Positions 48,838 through 59,200 of a DNA stretch of 64,000 nucleotides are shown here, piece after piece. This DNA comes from Lutibacter oricola (GTDB lineage Bacteria; Bacteroidota; Bacteroidia; Flavobacteriales; Flavobacteriaceae). The DNA is taken from NCBI RefSeq assembly GCF_900106565.1, contig NZ_FNNJ01000011.1, forward strand, positions 62,001 through 126,000. Direction: 5' to 3'. Below the pieces are notes generated by a model that was given only the letters and a program-made list of their open reading frames with translations, did no database searches and had not been told where the DNA came from. How positions within the stretch are numbered: the first letter of the stretch is position 1; each line of letters starts with the position of its first letter. A program made the translations under genes and the position numbers.

Positions 48838-49143
48838 ATGGAAAATTAATTATTATAGAATAGTTACAAAAATAGGTAAAAAACTTTGTGGTTTGCTTTA
48901 GAAGTACGAAAACGTTATAATTATGATAATAAACTAAAACAATCAATGAAAATAATTAAATTCACGAATAAAGCCTTAAATATTAAGAAATTGTTAAGAG
49001 ATTGATAGATCTTTTTTTGTTGAAAAAGTTGAAAACGGCAGATTTTAGTTGTTTGTTATTTTAGAGGAGATTTGAATTTAAGTTTCTATAAAATTTGATA
49101 TAAACTGCTAAATAGGTATATTTATGCTAAAATAATATATATT
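48838..49143. other. Divergent intergenic region gltB / zinc-ribbon HTH gene
   Basis: 306 AT-rich bases containing both divergent promoters. I see no convincing RNA gene, repeat or terminator. Confidence 0.4.
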
Positions 49144-49560
49144 ATGATTGAGTTTTGTCCTAACTGTGGTTCTAATCAGTATGTTAAGAGTGGTGTGGTG
49201 AAAAAAAGACAGCGATATAAGTGTAAGAAATGTAATTACTATTTTACGGTAAATAAGATGGGAAAGCAAATAGATGCCTACTACGTAAATAAAGCTTTGC
49301 AGTTATATCTTGAAGGTTTAAGTTATCGAGAAATTGAACGAATATTAGGAATATCTCACGTAAGTATTATGAATTGGGTGAAGAAATACAATATTAAGCG
49401 TCCGTATAGTTTTGAGTATCATTCAACATATAAAATTTTAAACGCAGTAGAGTTAGCAAAGTATTTTTCAGAAGTGAATAACTTGGAGGGAGCAGGGGTT
49501 ATTGTAACAGAGTTAGGAGATAAATATATGCTTATAAAATGGGAGCGATTTAAAGAGTAA
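49144..49560 (+). CDS. Zinc-ribbon HTH protein resembling IS1 InsA, stand-alone regulator candidate
   Basis: 138-aa protein. N-terminal zinc ribbon with CPNC (C5, C8) and CKKC (C27, C30) around KKRQRYKCKKC, then a helix-turn-helix at about 50-82 (ALQLYLEGLSYREIERILGISHVSIMNWVKKY). This layout is that of IS1 InsA, but there is no InsB or DDE catalytic part, no inverted repeats, and a 45-residue C-terminal extension (LAKYFSEVNNLEGAGVIVTELGDKYMLIKWER) absent from InsA. Such solo proteins look like domesticated transcription factors. It is the first gene before the porin, symporter, kinase and acyl-CoA synthetase cluster, and could control it. Confidence 0.75.
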   Translation: MIEFCPNCGSNQYVKSGVVKKRQRYKCKKCNYYFTVNKMGKQIDAYYVNKALQLYLEGLSYREIERILGISHVSIMNWVKKYNIKRPYSFEYHSTYKILNAVELAKYFSEVNNLEGAGVIVTELGDKYMLIKWERFKE

Positions 49561-49679
49561 GTATACTGTTTTACACTTATGTATAGTAAATTTTAGTACT
49601 GTTTATTTTATTTTCATATTGTAATCGCTAAAAATCAAATGTTTAGCAATTACTTTAATTAACTAACAATACTTAATTT

Positions 49680-50903
49680 ATGAAAAAAATAAATTTACTA
49701 CTATTCAGTGTATTTTTACTATCATTTCAAATCTGTTTTTCACAAGGTTCTCCTGATTATAATGGTGGCTTTAAGGTGAAATTTAATGAAGACGGGAGTA
49801 AATACTTAAGAGTAATATCTTGGGGACAATTTCAAGCAACTTATAATGATGATGTTCCGGATACAGAAAGCAGCACAAGTTTTAATGTAAGAAGAGCTCG
49901 TGTTTTACTATTATCTCAAATTAACAAAAAATTCTTATTGGTAACCCATTTTGGTTTAAACAGTTTAAATGCTTCGAACCTTAGTCCGGTAGGGAAAAGC
50001 GATAGTAATCACTTATTTTTGCATAGTATTTGGGGGCAATGGAATTTAAATGATAACCATACAGTTGGTGGTGGGCTTCACTATTGGAATGGTATTTCTC
50101 GTTTAAACAATCAAAGTACTTTAAATTTAATGACACTTGACAATAATCGTCAATCTTGGTCTACATTAGGATTGTCGGATCAATTTGGCCGTCATATTGG
50201 TGTATTTATGAAAGGTAAATTTAATAAGTTTAAATACCAAGTTGCTATTAATGATGCTTCTACAAACGGACTAGATTTAAGAGATCCTGAATTAGGTGGT
50301 GCTGCTGTTTATGGAGGTAAACGAGTTTTAGGTTCTAAAGATGCTGGACACTCATTTGCAGGTTACTTTGAGTATAACTTTTTAGATCAAGAATCTAATA
50401 CATTACCATACAAAGTTGGAACTTATTTAGGTACAAAAAAAGTGTTTAATATTGGTGCTGGTTTCTTTAGCCACCCTAGTGGTTCTGTTTCAGCAAACAC
50501 ATCAGGAGATTTAGTTGCAGAAGATGTATCTATAATTGCTGTTGATGCTTTTTATGATGCGCCACTTGGTGAGGATGGAAGTGCAATTACTGCTTATGCA
50601 ACCTACCAATCTAACGATTACGGTAAAAATTATTTGTATAGCGCTTACGGAACGGGAAGCATGTTGTATACACATGTTGGATATGTAATTGCAGGAGATA
50701 CTAAAAAAACAAGATTTCAACCTTATGTTTCTTACGGTAGTAATAGTTATGATGCTGTAGATGACAACCGTAATGTGTTTGGCTTAGGAACTAATATGTT
50801 TATGAGTGGACACAATTCAAAATTAACCTTAGAATACAAAAATCAAAAGTTTGGAAGTAACACTACAGGAACTGTTACGCTTCAAGCAATGATTTACCTA
50901 TAA
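49680..50903 (+). CDS. Outer-membrane porin-like beta-barrel
   Basis: 407-aa protein with signal peptide ending near ICFSQ (residue 22). The rest is alternating hydrophobic/polar beta strands with many aromatic residues (VISWGQFQATYND, NVRRARVLLLSQINKKFLLVTHFGL, GGGLHYWNGISRLNNQ) and ends in the C-terminal strand VTLQAMIYL, as for porins of the phosphate-selective O/P type. Likely lets small organic acids cross the outer membrane before uptake by the symporter encoded next. Spaced 119 bases from the previous gene and 22 from the next, so it may start the symporter operon. Confidence 0.82.
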   Translation: MKKINLLLFSVFLLSFQICFSQGSPDYNGGFKVKFNEDGSKYLRVISWGQFQATYNDDVPDTESSTSFNVRRARVLLLSQINKKFLLVTHFGLNSLNASNLSPVGKSDSNHLFLHSIWGQWNLNDNHTVGGGLHYWNGISRLNNQSTLNLMTLDNNRQSWSTLGLSDQFGRHIGVFMKGKFNKFKYQVAINDASTNGLDLRDPELGGAAVYGGKRVLGSKDAGHSFAGYFEYNFLDQESNTLPYKVGTYLGTKKVFNIGAGFFSHPSGSVSANTSGDLVAEDVSIIAVDAFYDAPLGEDGSAITAYATYQSNDYGKNYLYSAYGTGSMLYTHVGYVIAGDTKKTRFQPYVSYGSNSYDAVDDNRNVFGLGTNMFMSGHNSKLTLEYKNQKFGSNTTGTVTLQAMIYL

Positions 50904-50925
50904 TAACTAAAAAACTTAACCAATT

Positions 50926-51180
50926 ATGTCAAAAGAAAGTATGAAAGCATACTGGAAAGAAAACCTTGGGTACTTAGCAATTTTGCTAGCCATTTGGTTT
51001 CTTGTTTCCTATGTGTTTGGAATTTTATTAGTTGATCAATTAAACTCCATTAAAATGGGAGGTTTTAAGCTTGGATTCTGGTTTGCTCAGCAAGGATCTA
51101 TGTATGTATTTGTTGTTCTAATTTTTGTTTATGTGAAATTAATGAACAAACTAGATAAAAAATATGGAGTAGACGAATAA
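50926..51180 (+). CDS. DUF4212 sodium/substrate symporter small subunit
   Basis: 84-aa inner-membrane protein with two TM helices (about 15-38 and 52-72). The order YWKENLGYLAILLAIWFLVSY ... GGFKLGFWFAQQGSMYVFVVLIFVYVKLMNKLD is characteristic of DUF4212 small subunits that precede VC_2705-type SSS symporters. It starts 22 bases after the porin stop and ends 27 bases before the large subunit. Probably needed for assembly or activity of the symporter. Confidence 0.93.
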   Translation: MSKESMKAYWKENLGYLAILLAIWFLVSYVFGILLVDQLNSIKMGGFKLGFWFAQQGSMYVFVVLIFVYVKLMNKLDKKYGVDE

Positions 51181-51207
51181 TTAACTAACTAAAAATTTAA
51201 AAACATT

Positions 51208-52899
51208 ATGGGAATATTAACTTGGACTTGGATACTTGTCGGAATAACATTTGCACTTTATATTGGAATTGCAATATGGGCAAGAGCAGGATCATCTAAA
51301 GAATTTTATGTAGCCGGTGGAGGAGTACCTCCAATTATGAACGGTATGGCTACAGCTGCAGATTGGATGTCGGCAGCATCATTTATCTCGCTAGCAGGTA
51401 TTGTATCTTTTACAGGATACGACGGATCTGTTTATTTAATGGGATGGACAGGAGGATATGTGCTTTTAGCATTACTATTAGCTCCTTATTTAAGAAAGTT
51501 TGGAAAATTTACAGTACCAGATTTTATTGGAGATAGGTATTATTCAAATACGGCACGTATTGTAGCAGTTATTGCGGCATTAATTGTTTCGTTTACATAT
51601 GTAGCCGGGCAGATGCGTGGAGTTGGAATTGTATTTTCTAGATATTTAGAAGTAGATATTAATACTGGAGTATACATTGGTATGGCTATTGTATTGTTTT
51701 ATGCTGTATTAGGAGGTATGAAAGGAATTACATATACACAAGTTGCTCAATATTGTGTATTGATTTTTGCCTTTATGGTGCCAGCAATATTTATTTCTTT
51801 TCAAATGACAGGTAATCCAATTCCTCAATTAGGGTTTGGTGGTGCAGGTGAAGATGGAATTTATTTACTCGATAAATTAGATGGTTTGCAGCGTGAACTA
51901 GGGTTTCACGAATATACATCAGGAAGTAAAAGTATGATTGATGTTTTTGCAATTACTGTTGCATTAATGGTTGGAACCGCTGGTTTACCTCACGTAATTG
52001 TACGTTTCTTTACAGTGCCTAAAGTAAAAGATGCTCGTGTTTCTGCAGGTTGGGCATTATTATTTATTGCAATTTTATACACAACTGTTCCTGCAGTAGC
52101 TGTATTTGCAAGAACAAAACTGATTGAAACTGTAAGTAATGCTGAATATAAAGAATTGCCAGAATGGTTTGGTAATTGGGAAAAAACAGGATTATTAAAA
52201 TTTGATGATAAAAATGGAGATGGAGTAGTTCAATATGTAGCAGATAAATCTACCAATGAATTAACAATTGACCGTGATATTATGGTATTGGCAAATCCTG
52301 AAATTGCACAACTACCAAACTGGGTAATTGCATTGGTTGGAGCTGGTGGTTTAGCTGCCGCATTATCAACTGCTGCTGGTTTATTACTTGTAATTGCCTC
52401 GTCCATATCGCACGATTTATTCAAAAAAATTATTAAGCCAGATATTTCAGAAAAAGGAGAGTTAATAGCCGCACGTTTTAGTGCCTTTGTAGCAGTTTGT
52501 ATTGCAGGTTATTTTGGAATTAATCCGCCCGGATTTGTCGCCGCCGTAGTAGCTTTAGCATTTGGTTTAGCAGCAGCATCATTTTTCCCAGCAATTGTAA
52601 TGGGTATTTTTGATAAGCGAATGAACAAAGAAGGTGCTATTTCTGGTATGATTGTAGGTTTGGCTTTAATGTTTTTCTATATGGCCAAATACAAGCTAGG
52701 TTGGTTAGGTCCAAAACCACCAGCAAGCGAATGGTGGTTTGGAATTTCACCAGAAGGATTTGGAACAGTTGCAATGGTTGTAAACTTTGTAATTTCAGTT
52801 ATTGTTTCAAGATTTACTCCGGCGCCGCCACAAGAGGTTCAAGATATTGTAGAGGATATTAGAATTCCTTCAGGAGCAGGAGAAGCTAGTGATCATTAG
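51208..52899 (+). CDS. Sodium:solute (SSS) symporter large subunit, acetate/short-chain acid type
   Basis: 563-aa polytopic membrane protein of the SSS family, VC_2705 subfamily. About 13 TM helices; motifs EFYVAGGGVPPIMNGMATAADWMSAASF at the N-terminus (Na+ site region) and GTAGLPHVIVRFFTVPKVKDARVSAGW. Residues about 300-365 form a soluble insert with an EF-hand-like segment (DKNGDGVVQYVAD). Paired with DUF4212 and encoded with an SSS-type histidine kinase and an acyl-CoA synthetase, it is most likely an acetate or related carboxylate importer (ActP-like). A terminator follows. Confidence 0.93.
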   Translation: MGILTWTWILVGITFALYIGIAIWARAGSSKEFYVAGGGVPPIMNGMATAADWMSAASFISLAGIVSFTGYDGSVYLMGWTGGYVLLALLLAPYLRKFGKFTVPDFIGDRYYSNTARIVAVIAALIVSFTYVAGQMRGVGIVFSRYLEVDINTGVYIGMAIVLFYAVLGGMKGITYTQVAQYCVLIFAFMVPAIFISFQMTGNPIPQLGFGGAGEDGIYLLDKLDGLQRELGFHEYTSGSKSMIDVFAITVALMVGTAGLPHVIVRFFTVPKVKDARVSAGWALLFIAILYTTVPAVAVFARTKLIETVSNAEYKELPEWFGNWEKTGLLKFDDKNGDGVVQYVADKSTNELTIDRDIMVLANPEIAQLPNWVIALVGAGGLAAALSTAAGLLLVIASSISHDLFKKIIKPDISEKGELIAARFSAFVAVCIAGYFGINPPGFVAAVVALAFGLAAASFFPAIVMGIFDKRMNKEGAISGMIVGLALMFFYMAKYKLGWLGPKPPASEWWFGISPEGFGTVAMVVNFVISVIVSRFTPAPPQEVQDIVEDIRIPSGAGEASDH

Positions 52900-52916
52900 T
52901 TAATAGTTAGTAAATA

Positions 52917-52950
52917 AAAAAGCAGCACTAATTTAGTTAGTGCTGTTTTT
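52917..52950 (+). terminator. Terminator after the SSS symporter
   Basis: Arms CAGCACTAA and TTAGTGCTG around TTTAG, followed by TTTTTATC, 22 bases after the symporter stop. Confidence 0.88.
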
Positions 52951-52977
52951 ATCATATTTAGTTCAATTACTTTGTAA

Positions 52978-53172
52978 ATGAAAAAACGCCATCAACAAAA
53001 ATTAATAACCTTATCATTTTTACTACTTTGTTTGTTTAATATTCCATTTATTTTATTATTCGAAAGTAGTTATACTATTATGGGGTTTCCTTTAATGTAT
53101 TTTTACATTTTTGTTGTTTGGATCCTGTCTATTGTTGTTTCCTATATTATTTTAAAACGTTTTTATGAGTAG
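52978..53172 (+). CDS. Small membrane protein preceding the SSS-type kinase
   Basis: 64-aa protein with two predicted TM helices (about 10-29 and 36-58: FLLLCLFNIPFILLFESSY, MYFYIFVVWILSIVVSYII). It overlaps the histidine kinase by 8 bases, which supports translational coupling. This size and position resemble the small accessory subunit of SSS transporters, here for the SSS-kinase. Function not proven. Confidence 0.75.
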   Translation: MKKRHQQKLITLSFLLLCLFNIPFILLFESSYTIMGFPLMYFYIFVVWILSIVVSYIILKRFYE

Positions 53173-55819
53173 TTTTTTAGTAATAACAATAATAGTAGTT
53201 TACTTAGCTGTCATATTTTATGTAGCATATTGGGCAGAGAAAAACTCAAAAAGTGTTTGGGTTAATAATCCGTATGTATATGCATTGTCCTTAGCAGTTT
53301 ATTGTACAGCTTGGACCTATTATGGAAGTGTTGGTTTAGCAGCAACTTCTGGCCTAAAATTTTTAGCAATTTATGTTGGTCCAATAATTATAATACCAAC
53401 TTGGGTAATTCTAATGCGTAAAATTATTAGAATTTCAAAAGGAAATAAAATATCCTCTATAGCAGATTTTATTTCATTACGTTATGGAAATAGTCGTTTT
53501 TTAGGAGCGTTGGTAACTTTGGTTTGTGTATTAGCAATTGTACCTTATATATCGCTTCAACTTAAAGCAATTTCCGAAACATTTAATGTAATAACCAATC
53601 ATAATATTGAAACGAATTCAATAATAAACGATACAACATTTTACATTGCAATTTTACTAGCTGTATTTGCAGCATTTTTTGGAACTCAGAATACAGATGC
53701 TTCAGAAAGGCATAAAGGAATTATTACTGCAGTTGCAGTGGAATCGATAATTAAATTAGTTTTCTTTTTGGTTATTGGAGTTTATGTAACGTACTACTTG
53801 TTTAATGGACCTAGCGATATTTATACACAGGCTTCAAGCCTTCCTAATTTCGAAATTCAACAAAAAATAAACGGTATTGAAGGTGGTTTTAACTGGTTTT
53901 TTCTAAGCATGTTATCTATGATAGCTATTATGTTATTGCCAAGACAGTTTCAAGTTACAGTAGTTGAAAATGAACGAGAAAAATATTTAAAAAAAGTAAC
54001 TTGGTTGTTTCCGTTGTACTTATTGTTATTTAACATTTTTGTAATTTTTATTGCTTGGGGAGGAAACATTGTTTTTCAAAATAAACAAGTAAATGCAGAT
54101 TTTTTTACGTTAATGTTACCATTACAAAACGGACATGAATTTTTAGCTTTACTTGTATTTTTAGGAGGTTTTTCTGCAGCTATCTCTATGGTTGTACTTT
54201 CTACTTTAGCATTATCTACAATGTTAAGTAACAATTTAATTATACCGTATGGTTTTTTAAGTAAGTTTAGTAGAGGAGAGTCTGAAAAGAATACAGAATC
54301 AATTAAAAGCATTCGACGATTTTCTATATTTTCATTAATTATAGTTGCTTACTTTTTTTACAAATTTTTTACGTTGAATAGGTCTTTAGTATCTATTGGT
54401 TTAATTTCATTTGTATTAATAGCGCAATTAGCACCTTCGTTTTTTGGAGGGCTTTTTTGGAGAAGAGGATCTTCAAAAGGGGCAAAATATGGAATTATTA
54501 TAGGTTTTTTAATTACTGTTTACACGTTAGTAATTCCGTTTACAATAGATGCTCAATCAATTTCTACATCATTTATTTCTGAAGGTTTATTTGAGTTGAA
54601 TTATTTAAAGCCTTATCAGTTATTTGGACTTAATATTTTTGAACCAGTACCACACGCTTTTTTTTGGAGCATATTTTTTAATATTTTAATATATGTGTTG
54701 GTTTCGGTAAATACAATTGGTACTTCGCGAGAACGAAATTTTGCTGAAATGTTTGTAGATAATAATAAATACGCTTCGCTCCACGAAGATGCTTATATAT
54801 GGAAAGGAGAAGCTTATGTGCAAGATATTAAAAAGGTTTTAACTCGATTTCTAGGAGAAGATAGAACAGAAAGAGCGCTTAATTTATTTAATATGAAATA
54901 TAATATTAATAAAAGCACAAGAGTTGCAGATGCGCGTTTGGTTAATTTCTCAGAAAAACTATTAACAGGAAGTATTGGAAGTGCTTCTGCAAGAATATTA
55001 ATTTCTTCAGTAGTAAAAGAAGATGAAATTAGCTTGCCAGAAGTTTTAAAAATATTAGATGAAACACAAAAAGCAAAAGAATCGAATGTTGAATTAAAAG
55101 AGAGAGATAAACAAAAGGATGAGTTTTTAGATACTGTTGCTCACGAATTAAAAACTCCAATTACATCAATTAGAGCTTTGTCGGAAATATTATTAGATGA
55201 TGAAGAAATTGATAAAGAAATAAAACATAAATTTTTAACAAGTATTGTTAGTGAAAGTGAACGCGTAAGTAGATTGATTAATAATATATTGGATTTAGAA
55301 AAATTAGCAACTGGAAAAGAAAAACTTGATTTAATTGAGCATTCCGTTAAAGAAACTATTGAAAGAACTATAGGTACAGTTAAGCAATTATCTGTTAACA
55401 ATAAAGTAAATTTAAATGCAAATGGTGTTGTAGATTTTAAGGTAGAATTTGATGAAGATAGAATACAACAGGTGCTTATAAATTTGCTTTCAAATGCAAT
55501 AAAATTTGCAAACAGTGAAAAAGGTGAAGTTTATATTTCAACAAAAATTGATGATACCGAAATTTATATTTGTGTTGAAGACAATGGAAAGGGAATTGTA
55601 ACGGAAGATTTAAATTCTATTTTCAATAAATTTTATCAATCAAAAAATCAAACCCGTTTAAAACCAATTGGTAGCGGATTAGGATTGGCAATAAGCAAAC
55701 AAATTATTGAAAGTCATAAAGGAAAAATTTGGGCCGAAAATATTAAGCCAAACGGCGCTAAATTAACATTTACATTACCTATAAAACACGAAAACTATGA
55801 GGAAAATATTGATAGTTGA
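53165..55819 (+). CDS. SSS-domain sensor histidine kinase (CbrA/CrbS-like)
   Basis: 884-aa fusion. Residues 1-~520 are an SSS-type transporter domain (about 13 TM: YALSLAVYCTAWTYYGSVGLAATS, SSIADFISLRYGNS); a linker follows (about 545-640), then a HisKA domain with phospho-acceptor in VAHELKTPI (H660) and a HATPase domain with NLLSNAIKFA, DNGKGI and GSGLGLAIS. It probably senses transport of, or binds, a carboxylate and phosphorylates the receiver protein whose gene overlaps by 23 bases. Known relatives control acs and central carbon use in proteobacteria. Confidence 0.93.
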   Translation: MSSFLVITIIVVYLAVIFYVAYWAEKNSKSVWVNNPYVYALSLAVYCTAWTYYGSVGLAATSGLKFLAIYVGPIIIIPTWVILMRKIIRISKGNKISSIADFISLRYGNSRFLGALVTLVCVLAIVPYISLQLKAISETFNVITNHNIETNSIINDTTFYIAILLAVFAAFFGTQNTDASERHKGIITAVAVESIIKLVFFLVIGVYVTYYLFNGPSDIYTQASSLPNFEIQQKINGIEGGFNWFFLSMLSMIAIMLLPRQFQVTVVENEREKYLKKVTWLFPLYLLLFNIFVIFIAWGGNIVFQNKQVNADFFTLMLPLQNGHEFLALLVFLGGFSAAISMVVLSTLALSTMLSNNLIIPYGFLSKFSRGESEKNTESIKSIRRFSIFSLIIVAYFFYKFFTLNRSLVSIGLISFVLIAQLAPSFFGGLFWRRGSSKGAKYGIIIGFLITVYTLVIPFTIDAQSISTSFISEGLFELNYLKPYQLFGLNIFEPVPHAFFWSIFFNILIYVLVSVNTIGTSRERNFAEMFVDNNKYASLHEDAYIWKGEAYVQDIKKVLTRFLGEDRTERALNLFNMKYNINKSTRVADARLVNFSEKLLTGSIGSASARILISSVVKEDEISLPEVLKILDETQKAKESNVELKERDKQKDEFLDTVAHELKTPITSIRALSEILLDDEEIDKEIKHKFLTSIVSESERVSRLINNILDLEKLATGKEKLDLIEHSVKETIERTIGTVKQLSVNNKVNLNANGVVDFKVEFDEDRIQQVLINLLSNAIKFANSEKGEVYISTKIDDTEIYICVEDNGKGIVTEDLNSIFNKFYQSKNQTRLKPIGSGLGLAISKQIIESHKGKIWAENIKPNGAKLTFTLPIKHENYEENIDS

Positions 55820-56159
55820 TGATGAACCAAATATAGTAATGTCTTTAGAGTATATATTTAAAAAAGAAAATTTTGAGGTATTTATTGCTAGAGATGGAGC
55901 CGAAGCTATTGAAATAGCTGAAGATGAATTACCAGACATTGTAGTTTTAGATATTATGATGCCTAATGTAGATGGGTATCAAGTATTAAATCACTTTAAA
56001 AGTCATTCAAGTTTAGAAAATGTGAAAGTTATTTTCCTTTCTGCAAAAAATAAATTGTCAGATATTGAATTAGGTATGCAGTTAGGAGCAGATAAGTATA
56101 TGACAAAACCTTTTTCAACAAAAAAATTAGTAAAAGAAGTTAAACAATTGTTAGCGTAA
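55797..56159 (+). CDS. Receiver-only response regulator
   Basis: 120-aa CheY-like protein: acidic pocket DDEPN (D8, D9), phosphorylation site D52 in VVLDIMMPNVDG, conserved Thr/Ser in VIFLSAKNK and Lys in MTKPFS. It overlaps the kinase gene by 23 bases. The protein has no output domain, unlike the LuxR-type regulator CrbR found with CrbS-like kinases in Vibrio, so it must act by protein contact or through another factor. Confidence 0.94.
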   Translation: MRKILIVDDEPNIVMSLEYIFKKENFEVFIARDGAEAIEIAEDELPDIVVLDIMMPNVDGYQVLNHFKSHSSLENVKVIFLSAKNKLSDIELGMQLGADKYMTKPFSTKKLVKEVKQLLA

Positions 56160-56231
56160 AATAAAGACGGTTTCACCAATTTCTGTCAAATTAAACTAAC
56201 TAAAAAATAACCACACCTAAAAAATCAAATT

Positions 56232-59200
56232 ATGAGTTATCAAAAACACTACAACAAAAGTATTGAGAGTCCACAAGAGTTTTGGAAAGACCAAGCTAAA
56301 GCTTTAAAATGGTATCAAGAACCAACCACAATTTTATCTAAAAACGAAGAAGGATTTGATAGGTGGTTTGCCAATGGTAAATTAAATATTTGTTATTTGG
56401 CTGTTGATAAACACGTTGAGGATGGTTTTGGCAATCAAACAGCTATTATTTACGATTCACCAGTAACTCAACAAAAAATTAAGTACTCATATGCCGAAGT
56501 TCAAGAGCGTGTAGCAAAACTAGCTGGAGGTTTAAAAGATTTAGGAGTACAAAAAGGAGATACTGTAATTATTTATATGCCAATGATTCCACATGCTGCA
56601 TTTGCAATGTTAGCTTGTGCTAGAATTGGAGCAATACATTCAGTAGTATTCGGAGGTTTTGCGCCGCACGAATTAGCTATTAGAATAGATGATTGTAAGC
56701 CAAAAGCTATTATTACAGCAACTTCAGGAATGGAAGTAGATAGATTAATTTCATATAAGCCAATGGTTGATGAAGCTATTGAACAAGCAAATCATAAACC
56801 AGAAAAGGTGATTGTTTATCAACGTAATTTAGGTGCGTTAATGACAAAAACAGAACGTTTTGTAGATTATAAAGAATTGGTTAAAAATTCGAACCCGGTA
56901 GATTGTGTTGAGGTAGAATCTAATCATCCGTTATACATTTTATATACTTCAGGAACAACAGGAAAACCAAAAGGTATTTTACGTGATACAGGAGGTTACG
57001 CAACTGCTTTAAAATATTCTATGAAAAATATTTATGGCGTTGAAGAAGGAGATACATTTTGGTCTGCGTCTGATGTAGGTTGGGTAGTTGGACATAGTTA
57101 TATTGTTTATGGCCCACTTTTAAATAGAAATGCAACAATTATTTTTGAAGGTAAACCAATTAAAACACCAGATGCAAGTACTTTTTGGCGAGTAATTAGT
57201 GAGAACAATGTAAAAGTTATGTTTACAGCTCCAACAGCAATTAGAGCTATAAAAAAAGAAGATCCAGATGGAGAATTAATGGAGCAATACGATTTAAGCT
57301 GTTTAAAATATCAATTTTTAGCTGGTGAGCGTTGCGATGTTGCCACCTTAAAATGGTTAGAAGATAAATTAAACATACCTGTAATAGATCATTGGTGGCA
57401 AACAGAATCTGGTTGGCCAATGCTATCAAATAATATGGGAATTGAAGCTTTACCAGTAAAGCCAGGTTCGGCAACAAAACCAGTTGCAGGTTACGATATT
57501 CAAATTTTAAATACAGAAGGTGAAAAATTAGGTGCTAATGAAGAAGGTTATGTAGTTGTTAAATTACCATTACCTCCTGGAAATTTATTAAATATTTGGG
57601 GAAATACAGATAGATTTAAAGATGGTTATTTAAACAAGTTTCCAGGTTATTATTTTTCTGGAGATGGCGGATATACAGATGAAGATGGATATGTATACAT
57701 TACAGGTCGTGTAGATGATGTAATTAACGTAGCAGGGCATAGGTTGTCTACTGCTGAAATGGAAGAAATTGTTTCTTCAAACCCTTCAGTTGCAGAATGT
57801 GCTGTATTCGGAATTGAAAACGAATTAAAAGGACAAGTTCCTTTGGCGTTGGTTGTTTTAAAATCTGGTGATTACGTTTCTAGTTTTGAATTAGAATATA
57901 AAGTAGTTCAGGAGGTTAGAAAACAAATTGGTGCTGTTGCTTCATTAAAAAAAGTATTAATTGTTAAGCGTTTACCAAAAACGCGTTCAGGAAAAATTCT
58001 AAGAAAATTATTAAGAAATATTGCTGATGGCACAGAATATAAAATTCCTTCAACAATTGATGACCCTGAAATTATTTCAGAAATAGAACACGAATTCAAA
58101 CTTCATAAAATAGGAGTATTTGAACACGCAACTATTGAAGAAAAAGAAACATTAGACGATTTACAAGTAGATTCGTTTATAAAATATTACAAATCATACC
58201 AACATAGTGTTAACGATCCAGAAGGATTTTGGGCGCAAATTGCAGAAACGTTTACGTGGCGTAAAAAATGGGATAAAGTTGTTGAATATGATTGGGATAA
58301 ACCAAAGTTTGAATGGTTTAAAGGAGCTAAATTAAATATTACAGAAAATTGTTTAGATCGTCATTTAGAAAAACGAGGAGATGATGCAGCAATTATATGG
58401 GAGCCAAATGATCCAGAAGAACCAAATAGAATTTTAAGCTATAAAGAATTACATGCTGAGGTGTGTAAATTTGCAAACGTTCTTAAAAATAATGGTGTTG
58501 TTAAGGGAGACAAAGTTTGCGTATATATGCCTATGGTTCCTGAATTAGCAATTGCTGTGTTGGCTTGTGCTAGAATTGGAGCAGTTCATTCTGTTGTGTT
58601 TGCAGGATTTTCTGCAGTTGCACTTTCAACAAGAATTAACGATGCTGATTGTAAGGTGTTATTAACTTCAGACGGTGTTTTTAGAGGAACAAAAGCTGTA
58701 GATTTTAAAACTATAGTTGATGAAGCTTTAGAATCTACTCCGTCAATTGAAACTTCAATTGTATTAAATAGAGTGAATGGAGATATTAATATGAAAGCTG
58801 GCCGTGATGTTTGGTGGCACGAAGAATTGGCTAAAGTAGATGATGTTTGTCCTGCGGAAGAAATGGATGCGGAAGACATGTTGTTTATTTTATATACTTC
58901 TGGATCAACAGGAAAACCAAAAGGAATGGTACATACATGTGCAGGTTATATGGTACATACAGCATATAGTTTTAAAAATGTATTCCAATATCGTCATGGC
59001 GATGTATATTTCTGTACTGCTGATATTGGTTGGATTACAGGACATAGTTATATAGTTTATGGTCCGTTAGCAGCTGGAGCAACCACATTAATGTTTGAAG
59101 GGGTACCTTCATATCCAGATTATGGACGTTTCTGGCAAATTGTAGAGAAATACCAAGTAAATCAATTTTATACAGCGCCAACTGCCATTAGAGCATTAGC

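Noticed and set aside
49144-49560. A remnant of an IS1-type insertion sequence
   Set aside because: No InsB catalytic frame, no terminal inverted repeats, no target duplication visible; the intact frame with a distinct C-terminal extension suggests a retained cellular gene.
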